The notes beneath the pieces were generated by a model. That model searched no databases, was not told where the DNA came from, and was given only the letters and a program-made list of their open reading frames with translations. Positions 26,261-35,370 of a stretch of 64,000 bases of DNA are shown piece after piece. The DNA lies in contig NZ_FNBT01000003.1 in assembly GCF_900102425.1 (NCBI RefSeq), positions 372,001-436,000 on the forward strand, written 5' to 3'. Position numbers and translations under genes: made by a program. Origin of the DNA: Blastococcus aurantiacus (GTDB lineage: Bacteria > Actinomycetota > Actinomycetes > Mycobacteriales > Geodermatophilaceae). Positions within the stretch are counted from its first letter, which is position 1, and every line of letters begins with the position of its first letter.

Positions 26261-27236
26261 CGAAGACTCCCAACGCCATGGTGGCCACCCAGAGCACACC
26301 GAGGCACAGCAGGACACGGTCGCGCAGGACGATCTCCTCGGGCGCACCGGCGGCGCCCTTGTCGACGTCCACGGCGTACCTGAGGATCGCCATCACGAAG
26401 GGCGCGATGGAGATGGTCGACCAGGGGATGCCCTCCTGGGTCTCCCCCAGCTCGAAGGCCCACAGGCTGTAGGCGGTGACGGCCACGCCGGCCGACAGGC
26501 TCCACACGAACCGCAGGTAGCTCGCCGAGTACTCCTTCAGCGTCTTGCGGGTCGCGGCGGCGTCGCCGACCAGGACGAGCTCGGAGTAGCGCTTGCCGGC
26601 CACCATGAACAGCGAGCCGAACGCCGCCACGAGCAGGAACCACTGGGACAGCAGCAGCCCCGCGGCGACGCCACCGGCGATGCCACGGAGCAGGAACCCC
26701 GAGGCGACGACGGCGAGGTCGATCACCGGCTGGTTCTTCAGGAGGACGCAGTAGGCCAGCTGGATGACCACGTAGCTGCTGAGCACGAACGCCAGCTCGG
26801 GCCGGGTGAGCAGGACGGCGGTGACCAGCGCGATGCTGAACAGCACGGCGGCCATCGCCACGGCGAGCCAGCGCGGCACGATGCCGGCGGCGATGGGGCG
26901 GAACCGCTTGCGCGGGTGGCGGCGGTCCTCCTCGACGTCGATCGTGTCGTTGACCAGGTAGACCGCCGACGCGGAGAGGCAGAACAGCACGAAGGCCACG
27001 GCGGTGGGCCGCATCACCTCGGCGTTGAAGATCTCCCCCGCGGCCAGGGGGGCGGCCAGCACCAGGACGTTCTTGACCCACTGGCGAGGGCGGAGCGCCC
27101 GGACCAGGCCCCAGGCGAAGCTGCCACGGAAGCCGGGGAGCCGGGGGGCCAGCTCCGGCGTGGACGAGAGCTCGCCGTCGGCGGGCGCGGTGCCCTCGGG
27201 AGCCAGTGCGGGGCTCGACTGGGGGTGCACGGTCAC
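26253..27236 (-). CDS. ubiA: Decaprenyl-phosphate phosphoribosyltransferase (UbiA family, Rv3806c type)
   Basis: The enzyme joins phosphoribosyl pyrophosphate to decaprenyl phosphate, the first committed step to decaprenyl-phospho-arabinose. The 327-residue protein has about eight to nine membrane helices. The first aspartate-rich site reads VNDTIDVEEDRRHPRKRFRP (about 97-116), the NDxxDxxxD pattern, and the second lies in YAVDVDKG. RPRQWVKNVLV at the first helix is typical of the bacterial branch. GTG 27236 overlaps the PAP2 stop as GTGA. The order PAP2-ubiA-dprE1-dprE2 groups the whole donor pathway in one operon. Confidence 0.94.
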   Translation of the reverse strand: MTVHPQSSPALAPEGTAPADGELSSTPELAPRLPGFRGSFAWGLVRALRPRQWVKNVLVLAAPLAAGEIFNAEVMRPTAVAFVLFCLSASAVYLVNDTIDVEEDRRHPRKRFRPIAAGIVPRWLAVAMAAVLFSIALVTAVLLTRPELAFVLSSYVVIQLAYCVLLKNQPVIDLAVVASGFLLRGIAGGVAAGLLLSQWFLLVAAFGSLFMVAGKRYSELVLVGDAAATRKTLKEYSASYLRFVWSLSAGVAVTAYSLWAFELGETQEGIPWSTISIAPFVMAILRYAVDVDKGAAGAPEEIVLRDRVLLCLGVLWVATMALGVFDV

Positions 27237-27766
27237 GCCTTCCTGCCTGCGTCTCTGGTCATGCGGCGCCGCACGGCCGAGGCCACGCCGGTGCCGAGCA
27301 CCGCGCCCGACACCACGTCCGAGGGGTAGTGGACGCCCAGGAGAACCCTCGAGACCAGCATGACGCCGGTCACCACCACCATGGGGGGACGCCCGAGCAT
27401 CGGCCCGAAGCCGACGGCCGCCGCGGCGGTGGAGCAGCTGTGCGCGCTCGGGAAGGAGAGCCGGCTGGGCGTCCCGACCAGCGCCGGGACGTCCTCGAGC
27501 GCGGGACGCACCCGGCGCACCACGCGCTTGACCACCACCCCGGCGGCGTGCGCGGCCACGACGCCGGCCATTCCTGCGGCCCAGTCCTCGCGCCGGCGCC
27601 CGGTCGCCCAGCCCGCGGCGCCCAGCGCCAGCCAACCCAGGGCGTGCTCACCGAAGTGCGACAGGCCCCGGGCGACGGCGACGGCAGGGGTGTCCCCCAA
27701 CGCGCGGCGCGTCGAGCGGAGCACCGCGTGGTCGATCCGGATCAGGGCAGCGCTCGGTGCGGTCAT
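27233..27766 (-). CDS. PAP2-type phosphatase, probable decaprenyl-phospho-phosphoribose phosphatase
   Basis: A small membrane protein (177 residues) of the type-2 phosphatidic acid phosphatase superfamily. Its three catalytic motifs are KRVVRRVRP, PSAHS and SRVLLGVHYPSD. Next to ubiA it is the natural candidate for removing the 5-phosphate from decaprenyl-phospho-phosphoribose, as proposed for Rv3807c; the substrate is inferred from the operon. ATG 27766 is 9 bases from a TACAGT -10 box, and an upstream in-frame extension has no family support. Confidence 0.88.
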   Translation of the reverse strand: MTAPSAALIRIDHAVLRSTRRALGDTPAVAVARGLSHFGEHALGWLALGAAGWATGRRREDWAAGMAGVVAAHAAGVVVKRVVRRVRPALEDVPALVGTPSRLSFPSAHSCSTAAAAVGFGPMLGRPPMVVVTGVMLVSRVLLGVHYPSDVVSGAVLGTGVASAVRRRMTRDAGRKA

Positions 27767-27775
27767 CGAGTGACG

Positions 27776-27781
27776 ACTGTA
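27776..27781 (-). promoter_or_regulatory. Likely -10 box (TACAGT) for the PAP2-ubiA-dprE1-dprE2 operon
   Basis: On the minus strand TACAGT ends 9 bases before the PAP2 ATG, fits TANNNT, and would give a near-leaderless message for the whole arabinose-donor operon. Confidence 0.5.
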
Positions 27782-27857
27782 GACGGGCGGGCCCGTCGTC
27801 GCCGGGACCACGCGGGGCGGACCGATCCGTCGCACCGTCCCCTGCCACTCTTGCCCC

Positions 27858-28703
27858 GTGTCCACCACCCGACCCACCACGTCCGGCGCCGGGCGCCCGC
27901 AGGCCGACCTGCCGGGCGAGCTGCTCGCCTCCGTCGTCCGCCGGAACTCCGCCGCTCCGCTGCTCACCGCCTACGACGACGCGACCGGCGACCGCGTCGA
28001 GCTGTCCGCTGCCACGCTGGCCAACTGGGTCGCCAAGACCGCGAACCTGTTCCAGGCGGAGTTCGACATCGCCCCCGGCAGCACCGTCGCGGTGGCGCTG
28101 CCCGTGCACTGGCAGACCGCCGCGGTGCTCCTGGCCGCGTGGAGCTGCGGCGCGGCCGTGCTCGACACCGCGGCGGAGGACGACGACCGGCTCGCCGGCT
28201 CCGACCTCGTCCTCGCCGACCGCGACCGGCTGCCCGCGTTGGAGGACGCCCTGGCGCAGGGCGCGGGCGGGGAGCTGCTCGGGTTGTCCCTGCACCCGCT
28301 GGGCCTGGGCATGACCGACTACGTGGGACCGGCCCGTGACTTCGCCCTCGAGGTGCGGGCCCAGGGCGACTTCTTCGCACCCTGGCAGCCCCCGGATCCC
28401 GCCGCACCGGGGCTGGTGACCGGCGGGCTGACCCTGGACCTCGGGGGCCTGGTGCCCGCCGCCGGCGAGCTCGCCACCCGGCTGGGCATCCGACCCGACG
28501 ACCGGGTCCTCGTCGACGCGGACACCGCGGCCGAGGCCGGGCCGGTGGCGTGGCTGCTCGCGCCGCTCGTCGCGGGGGCGTCGACGGTCCTGGTGCGGAA
28601 TCCAGCACCTGAAGGCCTGCCGCACCGGGCAGAGACCGAGCGCGTGACGGCCACGCTGGGCGTGCGGATCGACGGGATCCGCATGCTGGGCGCGCCCGGC
28701 TGA
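27858..28703 (+). CDS. TIGR03089-family protein (truncated acyl-adenylate-like)
   Basis: This 281-residue protein resembles the actinobacterial TIGR03089 family, which looks like the N-terminal part of AMP-binding (acyl-CoA synthetase) enzymes but is too short to be one. LSAATLANWVAKTANLF and VAVALPVHWQTAAVLLAAWSCGA match the first subdomain. The P-loop TSGTTG-type motif and the C-terminal lid domain are absent, so adenylate chemistry is doubtful. The function is unknown. The mycobacterial homologue Rv3268 likewise follows the LCP gene. The GTG at 27858 is divergent from PAP2. Confidence 0.82.
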   Translation: MSTTRPTTSGAGRPQADLPGELLASVVRRNSAAPLLTAYDDATGDRVELSAATLANWVAKTANLFQAEFDIAPGSTVAVALPVHWQTAAVLLAAWSCGAAVLDTAAEDDDRLAGSDLVLADRDRLPALEDALAQGAGGELLGLSLHPLGLGMTDYVGPARDFALEVRAQGDFFAPWQPPDPAAPGLVTGGLTLDLGGLVPAAGELATRLGIRPDDRVLVDADTAAEAGPVAWLLAPLVAGASTVLVRNPAPEGLPHRAETERVTATLGVRIDGIRMLGAPG

Positions 28704-28890
28704 GGTCCACGGCGGCGCAGTTCCACGACGCGCCGTAGTCGGTCGGTTACTGGACGCGGGCGGCACCTTCTTGGTCTGCTGAACCGCGCTCCACACTGTT
28801 CCGACCCGCTGCTCAGCCGCCTCGGATGCGACGGCTCGGCCGTCCGTCTGCTTTCGGGGATGCTGCGCTCGACACCACTGAGGTGTTGCT

Positions 28891-29478
28891 GTGCCTTCCC
28901 GTCCCCGCCCGTCCCGCCTCCGCCGCACGCTCCTGGTCCTCCTGACGGTGGCTGTCGCCGCCGCTGCCGGCTTCTGGCTCACCACCCGCGCGGACGACGA
29001 CGGCGGCACGACCGCGGGCGACACCTCCCCCGTGGCGGCGCCGACGACCGAGGCCCCCGTCCCGGGCGGTGACCCGGTCGCCACCCTCGAACCCGAGCGC
29101 ACCGGCGGGGCACCGGTGCCGACAGAGCCCTCGGGCGAGGTCGCCACGGACGCCCCCGCCCCGACCGAGGAGGCCGGTGGCGAGGTCGCACCCCAGATCA
29201 CCTACTACGGCTGGGACGACGCCATCGGCGGGGTCGAGGCCGGCGGCATCGTCATGGGCATCGTCGAGTCCGGCGGCACCTGCACGCTGACGCTGACCCA
29301 GGGCGCGACCGCGGTGGACGTCTCGGTGGAGGCCGTCGACAACGTGACGTCGACGTCCTGCCCGGCGATGACCGTGCCCGGTGACCGCCTGGCGTCCGGG
29401 ACGTGGCAGGCCACCCTCTCCTACGAGTCCGACGACTTCCGCGGTGCCGGCGCCGCGGTGGAGGTCGAGGTCCCGTGA
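28891..29478 (+). CDS. Membrane-anchored or secreted protein of unknown function
   Basis: A 195-residue protein with an Arg-rich N-terminus, one hydrophobic segment (about 12-30, LLVLLTVAVAAAAGFWL), then a Thr/Pro/Ala-rich linker (about 35-100) and a folded C-terminal part of about 95 residues with two cysteines (TCTLTLTQG and TSCPAM). The C-terminal half looks like an immunoglobulin-like beta-sandwich. Its TGA overlaps the ATG of the LGFP gene (TGATG), so the two proteins are made together and may work together outside the cell. No known family is recognised. Confidence 0.72.
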   Translation: MPSRPRPSRLRRTLLVLLTVAVAAAAGFWLTTRADDDGGTTAGDTSPVAAPTTEAPVPGGDPVATLEPERTGGAPVPTEPSGEVATDAPAPTEEAGGEVAPQITYYGWDDAIGGVEAGGIVMGIVESGGTCTLTLTQGATAVDVSVEAVDNVTSTSCPAMTVPGDRLASGTWQATLSYESDDFRGAGAAVEVEVP

Positions 29479-32090
29479 TGCGTCCGCTGATGCGCGTCCT
29501 CGCGGTCCTCGTCGTCGTCGGGGCCTCGCTGCTGAGCCCGGTCGCCACCAGCACCCCGGCCCAGCAGGCCCAGGCAGCGGACGCACGGCTGTTCGATCCC
29601 GGCAACATCATCAACGACGCCGTCTTCTTCGACGGGCGGGCGATGACCGCCGCCCAGATCCAGGACTTCCTGCGCAGCAAGAGCCCCAGCTCATGCCCCG
29701 ACCCGGCGCTGGACAGCAGCCCGTGCCTCGAAGACTTCCGGATGGACACGACCTCGCAGGCGGCGGACGACCTGTGCGCGGGCTACCAGGGCGCGATCGG
29801 TGAGAGCGCCGCGACGATCATCGCCAAGGTGGCAGTCTCCTGCCGGGTCAGTCCCCGGGTCATCCTCGTGCTGCTCCAGAAGGAGATGGGCTTCATCACG
29901 AGCAGCAACCCGACGGCCAAGATGTACGACCGGGCCGCCGGCTACTACTGCCCGGACATCGGGACCGGGTGGTGCCACCCCGACTACGCCGGGCTGCAGA
30001 AGCAGCTGTACAACGCGGCACGGCAGTACCAGCGGTACGCCGCCAATCCGAAGAGCTACAGCTACCGGTCCGGCTACAACAACACCATCCAGTGGAGCGT
30101 CCCGAAGTCCTGCGGCACCTCCGTGGTCTACATCCAGAACCAGGCGACGGCCGGGCTGTACAACTACACGCCCTACCGACCCAACCAGGCGGCGCTCGAC
30201 GCCGGCTACGGCACGGGCAACAGCTGCTCGGCCTACGGCAACCGCAACTTCTGGCTCTACTTCACCGACTGGTTCGGCTCCACGCAGCACGCGACCGGCG
30301 GTGCCGTCGTGGCCCGCGCGCAGGCCTCGGACACCCGGTCGCTGATCGGATCCTCCACCGGCAACGTCATCTGCGGTCTCCGTGAGGGCGGCTGCTTCCA
30401 GCCGTTCGAGCGCGGCGCGATCTACTGGTCGCCTGCCTCGGGAGCACGGATCGTCCGCGGCCCGATCCACGAGCGCTGGGCCGGCATGAAATGGGAGACC
30501 GGCCGTCTCGGCTACCCCACGGGCGAGGAGATCTGCGGCCTGAAGGACGGCGGCTGCTTCCAGGACTTCCAGCACGGGGCCATGTACCGGTCCTCGTCGA
30601 CCGGCGCCCAGCCGGTGCTCGGATCGGTCCGGAAGAAGTGGGCGTCGACGCAGTGGGAGACCGGCTACCTCGGCTACCCGACCAGCGCTGAGAAGTGCGG
30701 TCTCACCGCCGACGGCTGCTACCAGGTGTTCCAGGGTGGGCGCATCTACTGGTCCTCCGCGTCCGGGGCGCACGTGATGGTGTCCGGCCCTGTCTGGAAC
30801 GCCTGGAAGCGTCAGGGCTACGAGAAGAGCGCACTGGGCTATCCGACCGGAGAGCAGATCTGCGGCCTGCGCGACGGCGGCTGCTTCCAGGACTTCCGGA
30901 ACGGCGCCATGTACTGGACACCGGGCACCGGCGCCCGGCCCGTCGTGGGGGCCATCCGCACGAAGTGGGCCAGCACGAAGTGGGAGACCGGCGCACTCGG
31001 CTACCCGATCTCGGCCGAGGCGTGCGGGCGGGTCGACGAGGGTTGCTACCAGCGTTTCGAGGGCGGCTCGATCTACTGGTCACGGGCCAGCGGAGCGCAC
31101 ATCGTCACCACCACCGGCGTGATCCGGGACAAGTGGGTCGCCCTCGACAAGGAACGGGGCAGCCTCGGCTACCCCACCAGCGACCAGGAGTGCGGGCTGC
31201 GCGACGGCGCCTGCGCCCAGCAGTTCCAGGGCGGGACGCTCACCACGTCGGTGCACGGCACCTACCTCATCCGCGGCGCCACCCTCGCCACCTGGGCTGC
31301 GCGGGACGCGCACGCCGGCACGCTCGGCAACCCGATCGCCAAGACGGCCTGCGGCCGCACCGACGGCGGGTGCTACACGCGCTTCCAGGGCGGCTCGATC
31401 TACTGGTCACGGGCCAGCGGGACGCACATCGTCAGCGCCACCGGCGTGATCCGGGACAAGTGGGTCGCCCTCGACAAGGAACGGGGCCGCCTCGGCTACC
31501 CCACCAGCAACCAGGAGTGCGGGCTGCGCGACGGCGCCTGCGCCCAGCAGTTCCAGGGCGGGACGCTGACCACATCGGTGCACGGCACCTACCTACTGAG
31601 TGGGGCCGTCGTGGCCACGTGGACGGCGGAGGGCGCCCACGCCGGCCGCCTGGGCAACCCCATCGCCGCCACGGCCTGCGGCCGCACCGACGGCGGGTGC
31701 TACACGCGCTTCCAGGGCGGCTCGCTCTACTGGTCACGGGCCAGCGGGACGCACGTCATCAACGCCACCGGGGCGATCCGGGACACGTGGGTCGCCCTCG
31801 ACAAGGAACGAGGCCGCCTCGGCTACCCCACCAGCGACCAGCGGTGCGGCCTCAAGCAGGACGGCTGCTTCCAGGACTTCCAAGGAGGGCACCTGTACTG
31901 GTCGCCGACCACGGGTGCCCACATGGTCAGCGGGAAGATCTTCACGGCCTGGGGCGCCCAGGGCTGGGAGACGGGCGCGCTGGGTTACCCCACCGGGGCG
32001 GCCGTGACGACCTCCTCGACGATCACCCAGGCGTTCCAGGGTGGGACGCTCGTCCAGAACCGCAGCACCGGCAACGTCACCCGCAGGTAG
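29478..32090 (+). CDS. Secreted LGFP-repeat protein with 11 repeats and an unusual N-terminal domain
   Basis: An 870-residue exported protein. A signal peptide (about 1-33, ending in QAQAADA) is followed by a domain of about 240 residues beginning LFDPGNIINDAVFF. It contains ESAATIIAKVA and VILVLLQKEMG, reminiscent of lysozyme-like transglycosylase helices. Then come eleven LGFP repeats of 53-56 residues, most with the pattern LGYPTS...CGL..GGC.Q.FQGG..YWS..SGAH. Paired cysteines in almost every repeat suggest one disulphide per unit. LGFP repeats are known from corynebacterial envelope enzymes; binding arabinogalactan or peptidoglycan is inferred. ATG 29478 is coupled to the upstream gene. 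Confidence 0.88.
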   Translation: MRPLMRVLAVLVVVGASLLSPVATSTPAQQAQAADARLFDPGNIINDAVFFDGRAMTAAQIQDFLRSKSPSSCPDPALDSSPCLEDFRMDTTSQAADDLCAGYQGAIGESAATIIAKVAVSCRVSPRVILVLLQKEMGFITSSNPTAKMYDRAAGYYCPDIGTGWCHPDYAGLQKQLYNAARQYQRYAANPKSYSYRSGYNNTIQWSVPKSCGTSVVYIQNQATAGLYNYTPYRPNQAALDAGYGTGNSCSAYGNRNFWLYFTDWFGSTQHATGGAVVARAQASDTRSLIGSSTGNVICGLREGGCFQPFERGAIYWSPASGARIVRGPIHERWAGMKWETGRLGYPTGEEICGLKDGGCFQDFQHGAMYRSSSTGAQPVLGSVRKKWASTQWETGYLGYPTSAEKCGLTADGCYQVFQGGRIYWSSASGAHVMVSGPVWNAWKRQGYEKSALGYPTGEQICGLRDGGCFQDFRNGAMYWTPGTGARPVVGAIRTKWASTKWETGALGYPISAEACGRVDEGCYQRFEGGSIYWSRASGAHIVTTTGVIRDKWVALDKERGSLGYPTSDQECGLRDGACAQQFQGGTLTTSVHGTYLIRGATLATWAARDAHAGTLGNPIAKTACGRTDGGCYTRFQGGSIYWSRASGTHIVSATGVIRDKWVALDKERGRLGYPTSNQECGLRDGACAQQFQGGTLTTSVHGTYLLSGAVVATWTAEGAHAGRLGNPIAATACGRTDGGCYTRFQGGSLYWSRASGTHVINATGAIRDTWVALDKERGRLGYPTSDQRCGLKQDGCFQDFQGGHLYWSPTTGAHMVSGKIFTAWGAQGWETGALGYPTGAAVTTSSTITQAFQGGTLVQNRSTGNVTRR
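31062..31850 (+). repeat. 327-bp tandem repeat inside the LGFP gene
   Basis: The DNA repeats with a period of exactly 327 bases (109 codons, two LGFP units). The same ggcggctcg-containing stretch begins at 31062, 31389 and 31716. Copies one and two are nearly identical over long runs, and the third covers only about 130 bases before diverging. The period is a multiple of three, so unit gain or loss keeps the frame. Confidence 0.85.
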
Positions 32091-32107
32091 CGCGGCCGGC
32101 GCCGAGC

Positions 32108-32141
32108 GAGCGGCCGGAGGGATCCTTCCCTCCGGCCGCTC
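32108..32141 (+). terminator. Strong hairpin terminator after the LGFP gene
   Basis: A perfect 15-bp stem (gagcggccggaggga and its complement) with a 4-base loop begins 18 bases after the LGFP stop codon. It is the best terminator hairpin in the window and separates the LGFP gene from the second Emb gene. Confidence 0.8.
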
Positions 32142-32205
32142 CCCCGTCCGTCGAGAAAGTAGGGTGCGCGGTGATGACGACCGCCCCGCAGGGCCTGGTT
32201 CGCCG

Positions 32206-35200
32206 GTGACCGCGGACTCGCCCGCAACGCCCCGGACCGGAGCGACGGCCGCGCCGTCCGGCGACGCCACCTCCCGCACCGCCTCGACCGGCAATGCGCG
32301 GCGGTGGCGCCGGGCCGGCTGGGCGCTCGCACTGCTGACCCTGGTGCTCGCCGTGGCCCTGCCGCTGGCCCCCGTCTCCGTGGACACCCCCGAGGTGCAG
32401 TGGCCGCTGGATCCCGCGGACCCGCAGCCCACGACGGCGCTGTTCATGCCGTACCGCCCGATCGACATCACGGCCACCGCGCCCTGCGCCACCGTCCGGG
32501 AGCTCGCCGGTCAGCAGGACGAGGGCACGTCCGCCGTCCTCCTGGCGACGGCGCTGCCCGACTCCACCCGTGGCAACGAGCGGGCCCTGTCGATCACCGT
32601 GGGTCCCGACGCGGTCCGGATCGTCTCCTCGGGCGCCGAGCTCTGGCAGGGACCGGTGCCCACCCAGGAGGACTGCGCGCTCGTCGTCCGGGCCGATCAG
32701 GACGGCACGCGCGCCCTGCTGGAGAACGCCGGCGAGGAGCCCGAGGTGCTCGCGGACGACCCCGGGGCCAAGGTCCCCGAGGTCACGGCGTTCACCACCG
32801 ACGTCGCCCCTGGGGCCGGCCCCTCGCCGACCGTCGTCGCCCATCCCGACGCCCGCTTCCAGACCTCGCCCACGGCCGGCAAGCTCGTCCTCGTCGCCCT
32901 GCACGTGCTCGCGGTGCTCGCCTGCCTGTGGATGCTGTGGCGCGCCAGCCCGCCGGCGGTGCGCGGCCGTGACCGGACCGTGGACACCGAGGGGACCGAG
33001 CGCCCTCCGCTGACGTACGAGACGGTGCGGTGGGGCCGGGCGATGGGCCTGCTCGCCGACGTCGGCGTGGTGGCCACGCTCGTGGCCTGGACCGCGATCG
33101 GCTTCCTCAACACCGACGACTACTACTACAGCCTCGAGGCGCGGACGCTGGACAACGCGGGCTTCGTCGGGAACCAGTTCCGGTTCTTCAACGTGCCCGA
33201 GGTGCCGTTCGTCCTGCTCCAGACGCTCATGGCGCCGCTGACGGAGCTGTCCACCCAGCCGGTGGTGCTCCGCCTGCCCTCGCTGCTCGCGGGGCTGCTG
33301 GTGTGGTGGCTCCTCACCCGCCAGCTCATCCCGCTGCTCGTCGACCGGCCGCACCCGGCGCTGCGCCTGGTCGCCGGAGTGGCGCTGCTGGCCTGGTGGC
33401 TGCCGTGGAACATCGGCGCCCGGCCGGAGTTCCTGGTCACGCTGGCGTGGGCGGTGACCGCCACGCTGGCGCTGCAGGCGATCCGCCAGGAGCGTGCGTG
33501 GCTCATCGGGCTCGCCGCCGCCGTCGCCGGGACCGCGGTCACGATCACCGCGTCCGGTCTCGCCTGCGTGGCGACGCTGCTGATCCTCCTGCCCCGGATG
33601 TGGCCGACGCTGCGCCGGTCGGCGCTCGGCGAGTGGGGGACGCTCGCCCTGGTGACGGCCTGCGCCAGCCTGCCCGCCACGGTCGTCTTCTCCGACGCGA
33701 CGCTGGCCACCGCGATCACCGCCCTGCGCGTGCACCAGGAGGTCGGCCCGGCCGAGTCCTGGGACATGGAGGTCATGCGGTACTGGTACCTGACCTTGGG
33801 TCCCGACGAGAACATGCGGACCTTCGCCAAGCAGCTGATCGTCGTCCTCACCATCGTGGTGGTCGTCGCGGTCTCGATCAGCCTGCTGCGCACGACCCGC
33901 CCCCGCGGCGGGCGCACGAGCTGGCTCGTCCCGGCCCTGGGCTTCCTGATCGCCGTCGTCGCGCTGGTCCCCTCCCCCACCAAGTGGACGCACCACTTCG
34001 GCGCACTGGCCGCACCGGGGGCCCTGGCCCTGACGGTGGCGGTGGCGCTGCTCGTGCGACGGCGCCCGGACCGCTGGGCCTCGCTGGGGATCCTCGGCGC
34101 GGTGGCCTTCACGGCGGCGCTGGCCTTCCACGCCGGCAACCAGCAGGTCGAGTCCTCCGCCTACGGCGTGACCCCCGTGCTGCCCGACGTGCTCGGGAAC
34201 CCCGTGCTGTGGCTGGGCACCGGCCTGCTGTTCGCGGCCGCCGCCTGGTACGTCCGTCGCCGGATCGGGTCGACCGGCCGGCAGCCCTGGCCGGAGGCGG
34301 CCGTCGGCACGCTGGCGGCCGCGCTCGTGCTCTCCGTCGCCGTGCAGACCGCGAGCGCGGCGCTGGCCACCTGGCGGTACAAGGACACCTTCTCCATCGC
34401 CGGGAACGCGGTCAGCGCGTTCACCGGCGGGGAGGACTGCGGCTTCGCCGACCACGCCGTGGCGCTGACCGACCCCGTGGAGCTGCGCGCGCTCCCCGCT
34501 GCCGACGCCGCCGCCGAGGGCTCCCCCGACGGGGACTTCCCCGGCGCGGAGGGCTCCGCGGGCGCCCTCGCGCCCGAGGGCGTGCGCCGGTGGTCGACCT
34601 GGACCGACGAGCCCACCGCCGGGCCGACGACGATCACGACGCCCTGGCTGGAGATCGGCGACCTCACCGAGCGCGACGTCCTGGCCCTCTCGGTCACCGG
34701 AGCCCTCGACGACGGAACGGAGGTGAGCGTCGAGTTCGGCGCCGCGGGCGACGGCGCCGAGCCCGCCGTGCTCCAGGCGGTCGAGGTCGAGTTCGAGGAC
34801 GACGAGGACTACGAGGGCTCGTGGGAGCAGGAGCGGCTCGGCTCCACCACGCACCTGCCGGCCGGGGCGACGCTGGTCCGCGTCCAGGCGGTCGACCGCA
34901 ACTTCAGCGGGGGCGGCTGGCTCGGCGTCACCGACCCCTACCGGGTGGACGGGACGCCCCTCCGGGAGCTGTTCGAAGGACAGGACGTCGTCCTCGACTG
35001 GCCGGTCGGCTTCACGCTGCCCTGCGTCGACCCGCCGCGCATCGCCGACGGCATGGTGCCCCCGGTGGAGTGGATCATGCTCAGCGAGAAGTACGCCGAC
35101 GCGCCGGAGCTGCTCGTCATCGACGAGCGCGGCGGCAGCTACTCGACCATGACCGAGGTCGCCGACGCGACCACCTACCCGGGCTTCTCCCCCGGCGTCG

Positions 35201-35361
35201 GCCCCGAGTACACCGAGTGGGGCCGGCTGATCCGGTACGACCGGGAGCTGCCTGCCGACGCCTACCGCCTGGTCGAGGACGAGCGCGTCATCGCCGGGTG
35301 GGGCTGGTGGCCCGGCGCCGGCGAGGGTCCGGTGCCGGACGGCGAGAAGCCCGACTCGTGA
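32206..35361 (+). CDS. Emb-family arabinosyltransferase, copy 2
   Basis: A second GT53 protein of 1051 residues with the same layout: N-terminal helix (about 30-50), periplasmic domain, GT-C membrane core and C-terminal carbohydrate-binding part (about 770-1051). The catalytic pair is D304-D305 (NTDDYYYS), and VPSPTKWTHHFGAL ends the core. The loop GFVGNQFRFF has V321 at the EmbB M306 position. It is clearly diverged from copy 1 (DDYYY against DDGYI; an acidic insertion EFEDDEDYEG in the C-domain), so the two probably do different linkages or act as a heteromer. GTG 32206 is the best start. It converges on the acyl-CoA dehydrogenase gene. Confidence 0.9.
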   Translation: MTADSPATPRTGATAAPSGDATSRTASTGNARRWRRAGWALALLTLVLAVALPLAPVSVDTPEVQWPLDPADPQPTTALFMPYRPIDITATAPCATVRELAGQQDEGTSAVLLATALPDSTRGNERALSITVGPDAVRIVSSGAELWQGPVPTQEDCALVVRADQDGTRALLENAGEEPEVLADDPGAKVPEVTAFTTDVAPGAGPSPTVVAHPDARFQTSPTAGKLVLVALHVLAVLACLWMLWRASPPAVRGRDRTVDTEGTERPPLTYETVRWGRAMGLLADVGVVATLVAWTAIGFLNTDDYYYSLEARTLDNAGFVGNQFRFFNVPEVPFVLLQTLMAPLTELSTQPVVLRLPSLLAGLLVWWLLTRQLIPLLVDRPHPALRLVAGVALLAWWLPWNIGARPEFLVTLAWAVTATLALQAIRQERAWLIGLAAAVAGTAVTITASGLACVATLLILLPRMWPTLRRSALGEWGTLALVTACASLPATVVFSDATLATAITALRVHQEVGPAESWDMEVMRYWYLTLGPDENMRTFAKQLIVVLTIVVVVAVSISLLRTTRPRGGRTSWLVPALGFLIAVVALVPSPTKWTHHFGALAAPGALALTVAVALLVRRRPDRWASLGILGAVAFTAALAFHAGNQQVESSAYGVTPVLPDVLGNPVLWLGTGLLFAAAAWYVRRRIGSTGRQPWPEAAVGTLAAALVLSVAVQTASAALATWRYKDTFSIAGNAVSAFTGGEDCGFADHAVALTDPVELRALPAADAAAEGSPDGDFPGAEGSAGALAPEGVRRWSTWTDEPTAGPTTITTPWLEIGDLTERDVLALSVTGALDDGTEVSVEFGAAGDGAEPAVLQAVEVEFEDDEDYEGSWEQERLGSTTHLPAGATLVRVQAVDRNFSGGGWLGVTDPYRVDGTPLRELFEGQDVVLDWPVGFTLPCVDPPRIADGMVPPVEWIMLSEKYADAPELLVIDERGGSYSTMTEVADATTYPGFSPGVGPEYTEWGRLIRYDRELPADAYRLVEDERVIAGWGWWPGAGEGPVPDGEKPDS

Positions 35362-35370
35362 AGGAGCCGG

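Noticed and set aside
32077-34854. Open frame of over 900 codons antisense to Emb copy 2
   Set aside because: It is the complement of a high-GC gene; its composition is typical of antisense frames and nothing marks a start.
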